64,000 nt of DNA, from positions 8,635,563 to 8,699,562 of the forward strand of contig JAJEKV010000014.1 in NCBI GenBank assembly GCA_021234155.1, in the 5' to 3' direction. The position numbers and the translations under genes are program-made. Source of the stretch: Isoetes taiwanensis (Eukaryota > Streptophyta > Lycopodiopsida > Isoetales > Isoetaceae). Under the pieces are notes generated by a model. That model did no database searches, had not been told where the DNA came from, and saw nothing but the letters and a program-made list of their open reading frames with translations. Shown here one piece after another: positions 57,332-64,000 of the stretch. The number at the start of each line of letters is the position of its first letter. Position 1 is the first letter of the stretch.

Positions 57332-58583
57332 TTATGGGCGTTCACCCTTAATATAACTGGCGAGATGCATGTCTTTCTTCATTAGCGTGACTCGCTTAGC
57401 ATGTACTGTGCAGGCTGTAGAATCTTCGAAGTGCTGCACTATCTTTTGCTCGGCCGCTTCCTGTAATGCCAGCAACATCTCGTCGGTTACTCTCATCCCG
57501 GTGTTAAACTCCTGCATCACTTCCCTAACTAATCGGGCGAAGGGTGCACGGGGGATTAGGAACCCGAAGCTGCGTTGAAAATGCCTAATTTCCCGCAGTG
57601 CTTTCCTCTCGCTCTCCTTTCTGCCGGCTCTCTTTTTGACTGGTGGTCTAGGAGGCTTGGGCTTCTGTGGCGGGTGGCCTTAGAGTCTGGTTCTTCGTCG
57701 GATGTCCACCTTCGATAGTTCTTACTCTGTTTTGCTGGTAATAGGAGTTGTAATCCTCCCACTTCTTCATGTATGCATTGTGCTCCCTCATCTTCCTCTC
57801 GTAGACTTTGATGGGGTCGATCACATACGCCTCTCGGGCTGGCCGCGGTGCTTTGTTTCTATCCCACGTTGGGTATGGTGGGGGCTTCTGCGCCTGCTCG
57901 GGCTGCTCCGGGTCGGGTACTGCCTGCTCATTGACGGGATCTTTCGAAGGACCTGCCTCTCTATCATGGGGGTTAAAATCCTCATCCTCCGAGTCATCTG
58001 AGGAGGATGGGGGCTTGTCTGCTGGCTGTTCTTGGATGACTACCTTGGTTCGTGGGGCTTTCTTGAGTTTCCTCTTGCCTACCTCCACGAACTTCCCCTT
58101 CTTCTTCTTCATCTCTTTGGCTGCCTTCGCCTCCTCCTCGTCCCTCTTCCTCTTCTTTTCTACTCTCTTCTTCCCTCGACGGCGTTCTTTTGCTTCATGT
58201 CGTTTGATCCACGCCTCGAGTTCTTCTACTTCGGCTGGCTCGAGCGTCGGCTCCCTCTGTTCTTCATTTTGCTTGGCCACCCGATCTTGCTCCTCCTTCT
58301 GTCTCCTTTCCTCCTCCATTTCTTCGAAGACCTTGTGCATCACGTCTCCTTCCTCTTTGTCGAGGACTTCTGTTCCCGCACCGGAGTGTGCGTCCTCTTC
58401 GACCTCTGTCTCATCCCCTTCTTGGTTGTTGGGGTTGTCGGGGTGCTCTTCGGACTCTGTCCCTTCACTAGATGAAGGATGGCCTCCTTTGTGAAAAAGG
58501 CGCTCCCGAAGCATTTCTTGGAGTAGGGCGCTGGGAGTTGTGTCTCCAGGAGGAACTTTAGCAGTTTGTTTCGTCCTGGCCAT
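57332..58583 (-). CDS. retroelement-encoded histone H3-like protein with giant charged tail (one frame change)
   Basis: ATG 58583 starts MARTKQTAK, identical to H3 residues 1-7 (ARTKQTA). An acidic region follows, then a Lys/Glu-rich basic stretch (residues about 125-175, KKRVEKKRKRDEEEAKAAKE), a SSSDDSEDEDF patch and YERKMREHNAYMKKWEDYN. That frame stops at TAG 57650-57648. The +1 frame, open from 57679, encodes PPVKKRAGRK and a full H3 fold: ALREIR (57601-57584), LVREV, LQEAAE (57466-57449), FEDS, HAKRVTLM (from 57403), final KGERP, stop 57334-57332. Loop 1 length matches canonical H3, not CENP-A. About 417 codons versus 136 in H3. The frames overlap by about 30 nt, so one base change or a +1 shift separates tail and fold. 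Confidence 0.9.
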
Positions 58584-58683
58584 GTTTGACGGCTCGTCGA
58601 TCCGATGTCGGGCGCCAAAAATCGCCTTAGGGAGCTGGAGCAGATTTCTAAAGAGGAGACGTGGAAATGAGGGGGGTCTAGGT

Positions 58684-58693
58684 CTATTTATAG
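58684..58693 (-). promoter_or_regulatory. CTATAAATAG box of the H3-like gene
   Basis: Minus-strand CTATAAATAG, 101 bp before the ATG at 58583; identical decamer to those at 56753-56744 and 29173-29182. Confidence 0.78.
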
Positions 58694-58792
58694 ATGGCCA
58701 ATTTTAGGTCAAATTTCAAACTACCTTTCTGGAAGAGCTAGGACAGTTATTAACCTATTGCATGGCTTAATTTAGACCTTTCTAACCTCATG

Positions 58793-58859
58793 GTCTCACA
58801 CGTTGCGCCCAGATCAATATCTGGAGTTCCAGTTTTGCTCCTGGCGTGACGTGTGAGAC
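58793..58859. repeat. 67-nt dyad repeat, copy 3
   Basis: Perfect outer arms GTCTCACACGT/ACGTGTGAGAC and inner CCAGAT-CAAT-ATCTGG. It lies about 100 bp upstream of the H3-like gene's TATA box. Confidence 0.93.
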
Positions 58860-58998
58860 ATGGTGGGTTTTGATGCTAAATTTTATGCTTTCTAAGCATA
58901 TTTCTAGGAGTGTAATCTGGCTAGTTCTTAGCTTAAAATTCGAATTAGCATGTTACTTTTCGAAAATTCATCAACTTTTAAGGTGTTTTTGGCCCAAT

Positions 58999-59065
58999 GT
59001 CTCACACGTTGCGCCCAGGTCAAAACCTGGAGTTCCAGTTTTGCTCCTGGCGTGACGTGTGAGAC
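58999..59065. repeat. 67-nt dyad repeat, copy 4
   Basis: Same outer arms; the inner hairpin is CCAGGT-CAAA-ACCTGG, a paired change on both arms relative to copies 1 and 3. Starts 206 bp from copy 3. Confidence 0.93.
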
Positions 59066-59267
59066 CACCTTGCTTTAGAAGGGTTTGGCTCACTATTTTT
59101 ATTTTTTTTTATCTTTTTATGTTCTAATTCACTTACTGTTACTAGCTTAACATATACTACCAAAAATAAGAAAACATTTTCCCATTTTTTTCGAGGTTTG
59201 AGGATCCTATCAAGTTAGTACTACTGGGAGCATGGTCAGTGCTTTGTTCTTGGTCTCCAAGAACATT

Positions 59268-59279
59268 GCTCTGATACCA
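59268..59279 (-). other. primer-binding site (initiator tRNA-Met type)
   Basis: Minus-strand TGGTATCAGAGC directly after the 5' LTR end, with one intervening base. It complements the 3' end of plant initiator tRNA-Met and fixes 59281-60782 as the 5' LTR of the left element. Confidence 0.9.
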
Positions 59280-59280
59280 C

Positions 59281-60782
59281 TGTGACGTCCCCTACTCGTA
59301 TACGGTGCACTCACCGTATACAAACAGGAGTTCATCCCCTGTACCAGCTCCATGCTGATACAGGGCCCTCCACATATCACTGCAACCGTAATGAGTTCGA
59401 GTGGGAAGAATGAAGGGGTCATTTTACCCTGTCTCCCTCAGGGCCTACCTAGCTGCGGAAGCGTAAACATACATGTCAGTATACAACATCATCACATATC
59501 CACCTCGAAGGGTGGTACATCAACATCTGCATAGACAAAGATCAACACAATACATATGGGTTCCTACCCAAGGCTCAGACTCCAGGGGGATGACTGACGG
59601 CTTGGGTCTCCAGAGTTCATTGCAGACAGAATTCATGACAGTGGATTTGGCTGGCATGAGAACATGGCATAGGGTTGTCCACTCCATCCGCCCCTCCTGT
59701 GCACACTTTGTAGAGTAGGTTGAAGAGTGTTAGGACCTGACTGTAGCCCGCCGGATGCATAGCCAAGGGGGCTATTCCTGGGTTGTATCTCCCCAGTTCC
59801 GATGGGGCAGGTAGGGATCACTCCTTCCAGAGATCTCCATGCTGACTCAAGGTGACTAGAGGGCCACTGCCCTTATTCGACTTGAACCCACTGGAGAGTG
59901 ACGCATCACCCCATGGGTGTCGAGCCCATGCCTTGCCCACACTCAGTGGCAAGCCATTAGACCTAGTCCACTATGATCCCCGGTAGACTTTACACACCAG
60001 AGGGATTGGTCAAGAGTCAGAACACGAACCTCCTTCTGAGCCAGTCTGGCCCCTTCACCCACAACCAGATGTGGTTCTTGTACACAGGCCGAATACTAGT
60101 AATGCACTAGAGGGACCATCTACTACTAGGCTTTAGGGTCTCTACCCCCCTTCCCAATACAATGAGTCCACAGAGTAACATCATCCATCTACATCACAGC
60201 AGAACTAAGAATTAGATCTAATCTATATCATAGAGTTAGGTTCTTTAGTTAGGGCTGGTGTCTGGGGATCTACTTGGCTACTATGGGCAATTTAATAGGC
60301 TAAACCTATTGGTTCGATGGGTGGAATACGGTTTAGGCTATTAGATTGATTAAATACCTGATCCCTGATTCACTCCTCTTGATCCGAATGCGTCCATGCC
60401 GCTGTTCTGCTTGGGGATGCGGTCGGAAAGGGAATCTGACGAGCTAGGGCACACGGGCAGTTCTTGGGAGTCGGAATGGACTCTTGAGGCGCGCGAACTG
60501 GAGCTCGGAAGGTTCTTGGACGAAAAAGGAAGAATTAGGGTTTGGTTGCCTTACATAGGCTATCAGTTAGGTTTAGGGTTTCCATGACCCTTGGTATGCC
60601 TCTTTAAAGGTTAATGGTCTAAAGTGCGCACATTAATAAGTGTGCGCACCCTTGCAAGTTGCCCCCTAAGGCGCCACTTGCTTGGCTACACGTCGGCGTA
60701 CACGTCGATTGGAATGGCGTGTACGCATGACGGTGCAGTACGGTATACATCTTGAGACCGTATATCGTACTGGAACGTCACA
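59281..60782 (-). repeat. shared LTR: 5' LTR of the left element and 3' LTR of the right one
   Basis: 1,502 bp, TGTGACGTCCCC to GGAACGTCACA. The PBS abuts it on the left and a polypurine tract (60783-60794) on the right, so it plays both roles. It is very similar to 48075-49559. Confidence 0.93.
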
Positions 60783-61827
60783 TTCTCCCCACCTTGAAAT
60801 GATGCTGGCCGCAGCATCGTGGGTCTCCCCACCTTGGGATCTTCCTAACCTGCAATCAACTTGATGCATAAGATATACTATTATCATACTTACACATTTA
60901 TTAGGATTACCTTAAGGTAATATTTTTAGAACATTATTATACCATTATTCAATCAAATAACTTATCAATCCGTATGTCATTACAACAAGTTACCCATTAG
61001 TTTCACTTATCACAATATTTTAGTTTATCAATATTTTAATATATACAATTATTCTTTGAGGTACTCTTCATTCCTTGCAACACATTCCAACAAAATTTGT
61101 GTTGCAAGTCTTCATAGCTCGACCTCCTTGCCCTCCGGAGCGCTCTATTGGCCTGCAAGTCGACACTACGTTAGTATCATTTTAATTATTTATAAATTTG
61201 GTTATGAGGGAACCACCCCAACTATCTACGTGAATACATGGCTAATCTCCCGGTGTAGGAAGAGGATGCTTCTTCCATCGTGGCCATGGAGACAGCGCCC
61301 TATAATGCCTATATGGTGCTCATGCCTACACCTTTAGTTGCCCAGCGTGGAGGATGGGGTCCTTCTCGTATATGGAGCGTGAAGGATAGTGTCCCCCCCG
61401 TAGGCATTGGCTAGAGGTGCTTTCCCTATCAATGCATTCCTGAATGACCTCTTATCTCTCGAGGTCGTCTACTTCCGTGGGACAGAAGTAGACTTCCCAA
61501 GCGGAACCGCGGTCATGCCTACATTGACATTACACCACGTCCTAGAGATCACCGTAGTGGTCTCATCATCGGTAACAACGCATGCAACCCATACCTAGCA
61601 TAGGTTGCATGCGTAGATTATTCTTAGCTATCAAGACATAAATCTACACAAATCGACATGCCTGAGCCGATTTATTCAGAGATGATCTTGCCGTCCCATT
61701 CCTCCATAAACTGTGGGTACTGCTTTATCAGATCTTTCTTAAGTACCCATGTTGCGTCTTCCACCGGCAAGTGTTTCCACTTGACCAAGTATTGGAGAAA
61801 CGCCGATCTCCTTGTCTTCTTGAACGC
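60783..61827 (-). pseudogene. 3' end of a second, truncated gypsy copy (chromodomain and 3' region)
   Basis: Homologous to 49560-50587. It includes polypurine tract, 3' non-coding region and the last about 50 codons of pol (FLQYLVKWKHLPVEDATWV, stop near 61672). Homology ends at GAACGC (61827), where LINE sequence begins. Confidence 0.9.
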
Positions 61828-62163
61828 CGCTTCACGATGGCCCAGAAGTTGCTTTACATCCAGCGACTTCAGGAACGGGCAGAGCAGCGGCAATCCCTAC
61901 AGAGGGGCTCGGGTCTGGTTGAGGAACGGTTGGTGCAGCGATCAGATTCTGATGCGGTATCCACCCAAGCCTCCTCGGAGGGGATGGAACTGGATAAGGT
62001 GGCTCGGGTACGCTCGTAGGCGGATGAGGTGGATTTGGATGCTGAGGTTGCACTCACAGATAACCCGCTCGCTCTGGTTCCATATGACTCAGATCAGGGG
62101 CCCGCTTCACCAGCAAAACGGGGGCGGAAAAAGAAGCATCGTAAAAATCCTTCTTCTCAGTAG
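61828..62163 (+). pseudogene. L1-type LINE ORF1, C-terminal part
   Basis: The frame runs RFTMAQKLLYIQRLQERAE, through an in-frame TAG at about 62018-62020, to VALTDNPLALVPYDSDQG and a basic end PAKRGRKKKHRK, stopping at 62161-62163. It ends 5 bp before ORF2, as expected for a bicistronic LINE. It is probably the remainder of the ORF1 cut at 48074. Confidence 0.7.
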
Positions 62164-62168
62164 CAGTT

Positions 62169-64000
62169 ATGGACAAGAAGATCGTGAGCTGGAATGTTCG
62201 TGGGGTGCGCTCGTCTCCCGCGAAAAGAACGAGAGTGGCGTTGGCCGTTCGGAAGTTGGATCCAGATATCTTGTGCCTTCAGGAACACAAGTGTCACAGG
62301 GGGGATGCTCGGGCACTGTTGGACATGTTTGGGCCGCAATATGCTACTGCAGTTGCCACCTCTGGAGCCTCTAAGGGTGGGACGGCCATCGCGTGGAAGA
62401 TGCATGTGCAGGTGACTTTCACCATGGCTGACCGTTGGGGCAGGTGGGTCATCATCAAGTGGCGTGAGGGTCCGCACGAGTGGGGGATTGTGACTGTCTA
62501 TGCTCACAACACTGTGTGGCAGAGAGGGACGTTGTGGGCATCGTTAAGGCATAAGGTCGCATCCCTGGAGGCGGATGTGGCTTGGCTGCTGCTGGGCGAC
62601 TTCAACATGGTCGAGTCCATTCATGATAGGTGTGGCAGAGGAGCGGAAGTCGTGCAGGGTTTTGAGCGGCAGCAGTGGGTGATGTTGCTGGACTCCTTGC
62701 ATCTGGCAGAGACAGCGGGCGACTCTTCATTTACGTGGTGTAATCAGTGGATGGGGGCCGGCCGGGCGTACGCTCGACACGATGAAGGATGCTGATTTCT
62801 CGTGGGGATGCCAGTAGATCTGGTTTCGTACCTTTCGGGATAATTTTGGGATGCCGGGAATGGTGCAGGCCTTAGCTGAGATCAAGGCATTCGCCAAATC
62901 GTGGGGAAGTCGGAGAGCACGGCAAGAGAGGGAGGAGTTAGAGGCGTTGTATCGCGAATTGGAAGCCCTTAGGTCTCAGCCGTCTGATGGGGTGCGAGAG
63001 AATGAGATTTTGCACTGCATTGCAGCAGATGAATCCAGGAGGGCTGCTCAGGCAAGGGTCAAAGCAGGGATCACCTGGCTGCGGGAAGGGGACACTAATT
63101 CTCGAATGTTCTTTAGGGTTGCGTGACAGAAGAAGTATGCGGCCTCAATGTCGTCACTGGCATTGGCTGATGGTCGTATTTTGAATTCGCCGGTGGACAT
63201 CAAACAGGCTACTTTTCAGCACTTCTCTCAATTTTTTTTGGAAAAGAGACAGATGTGATGGAGGAGATTGTGCTCAATAAAGTGTCATGCAAGGTGTCGG
63301 CAGATGGGAGGCAAGTGTTGCAGCGCCCGCTCACAAAGCAGGAGCTTGAGGAGGCATTCCGGTCGAGTTCTTCCAAGAATATTGGAATTGGGTGGGGGAC
63401 TCGGTGTTGCAGACCTATCAAGATCTGCTTCAGGCAGAAGCGCTGGACTATAGGCTCAACACGGGCTGCATCTCGTTGATACCGAAGGTGAAGGAGCCAG
63501 CTGTCATTTCTGATTGGCGCCCCATTACGCTTCTGTCGGCAGTATACAAAATTATCGCGAAGGCACTTTCGCTCAGACTGCAGGTGGTCTTGAAAGAGAC
63601 TATTAGTCCCATGCAGTCTGGCTTCATTCCGGGCAGGCAGATTCTTAGCAACGTAGCAGCCGCATTCGAGGGCATTCACTGGGCGCGCAGAACAGGTCAG
63701 CAGATTGTGTACTTGAAGCTGGACTTCGCAAAGGCCTATGATAGTGTGCGGTGGACATTCTTGAAAAGGATGATGTTAGCCTTTGGATGTGGGAGAGCTT
63801 TACGGCAGTGGCTCTGAAGCTTTTAACGTCCGCCAGAGCCACCCTCCTGTGTCACGGCGAGTCATCTGCGATCTTTAGGGTGGGGCGTGGAGTTCGCCAG
63901 GGATGCCCTTTGGCGCCCTTCCTCTTTACCATTGTGGCGGAGGCCCTCTCGCAGTTGTTGACTTCCGCAGTAGAGGCGGGTGTGGTGGAGGGGTTGAGGA
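62169..64000 (+). pseudogene. L1-type LINE ORF2 (endonuclease and RT), runs off the window
   Basis: The APE endonuclease starts MDKKIVSWNVRGVRSSPAKR, with LCLQEHK, WLLLGDFNMVES and SSFTWCNQW; a deletion removes the endonuclease end near 62780. The linker has WLREGDTNSRMFFRVA (62851-63126). RT: WRPITLLSAVYKIIAKALS, MQSGFIPGRQIL, LKLDFAKAYDSVRWTFL, then a frame change and RQGCPLAPFLFT near 63897. Several stops make it non-functional. The family differs from LINE A. Confidence 0.88.

Noticed and set aside
57332-57601. That the histone fold is a CENP-A (CenH3) type
   Set aside because: Loop 1 has the canonical H3 length without the CenH3 insertion, and the end is GERP-like. The FQ and LIP residues do resemble CenH3, so this is not fully closed.
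57702-58494. Plus-strand Ser-rich and Leu-rich frames
   Set aside because: Antisense of the charged linker of the H3-like gene.
57332-58583. That the H3-like gene is an ordinary host histone gene or processed copy
   Set aside because: It lies between PBS and gag inside an LTR pair, has a roughly 300-residue linker absent from host H3, and has a related copy linked to other retroelement sequence.
56945-59065. 67-nt repeats as tRNA genes or terminal inverted repeats of a MITE
   Set aside because: No A or B box and no anticodon arm; copies lack target duplications and always sit upstream of the accessory genes.

Overview
The window looks like nuclear DNA of a land plant, built almost entirely of transposable elements. 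Evidence: plant-type CACTA (tnp2 and Ptta/En/Spm proteins), PIF/Harbinger and Myb/SANT-like fragments, Ty3/gypsy chromovirus with chromodomain and an initiator-tRNA-Met primer site, L1-type LINEs with a DUF4283-like ORF1, introns with GT..AG ends, and a fragment resembling a chloroplast FtsH-like protein. I cannot name the species. I see no complete, clearly functional host gene.

Layout. 1-11.6 kb: AT-rich DNA with a very long CT microsatellite, a decayed LINE (2.58-5.73 kb) and several copies of an unnamed repeat family rich in small hairpins, large palindromes and TATA boxes. 11.6-16.4 kb: three more LINE remnants. 16,569-26,791: a CACTA transposon with matching ends (CACTAC..GTAGTG) and a TCG target duplication, carrying a decayed tnp2 transposase (minus), a Ptta/En/Spm-type gene (plus) and a nested hairpin-rich repeat. 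27-32.9 kb: a decayed Ty3/gypsy element with a heat-shock-element-like promoter upstream, a captured piece of another retroelement, and an older copy of the H3-tail gene described below. 33-46 kb: LINE ends, Harbinger/Myb fragments, a direct duplication with a filled/empty LINE-tail site, a minisatellite, FtsH-like exons. 47.3-64 kb: a LINE whose ORF1 is interrupted by a Ty3/gypsy element (minus strand) arranged as a tandem sharing one LTR.

The main discovery candidate is in that last element. Between its 5' LTR/PBS and gag it carries two extra genes. The first (58,583-57,332) starts with MARTKQTAK, the N-terminus of histone H3, continues through about 300 residues of charged linker, and ends with a recognisable H3 histone fold (ALREIR, LQEAAE, HAKRVT, final GERP), now separated by one +1 frame change. 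The second (56,631-55,117) is an unrecognised protein with one in-frame UAG in a CAA-CCA context. Each gene has its own CTATAAATAG box about 100-113 bp upstream of the ATG and a pair of 67-nt dyad-symmetric repeats spaced about 200 bp. A diverged second copy of the H3-tail gene (31.4-32.2 kb, MARTKQIAR) with three similar dyads, and a second copy of the other gene (29.3 kb) with the same TATA spacing, show that this is a family and not an accident of one locus. I infer a retrotransposon that captured a histone H3 gene and expresses it, with a second accessory gene, from duplicated internal promoters; its integrase also carries a C-terminal chromodomain.
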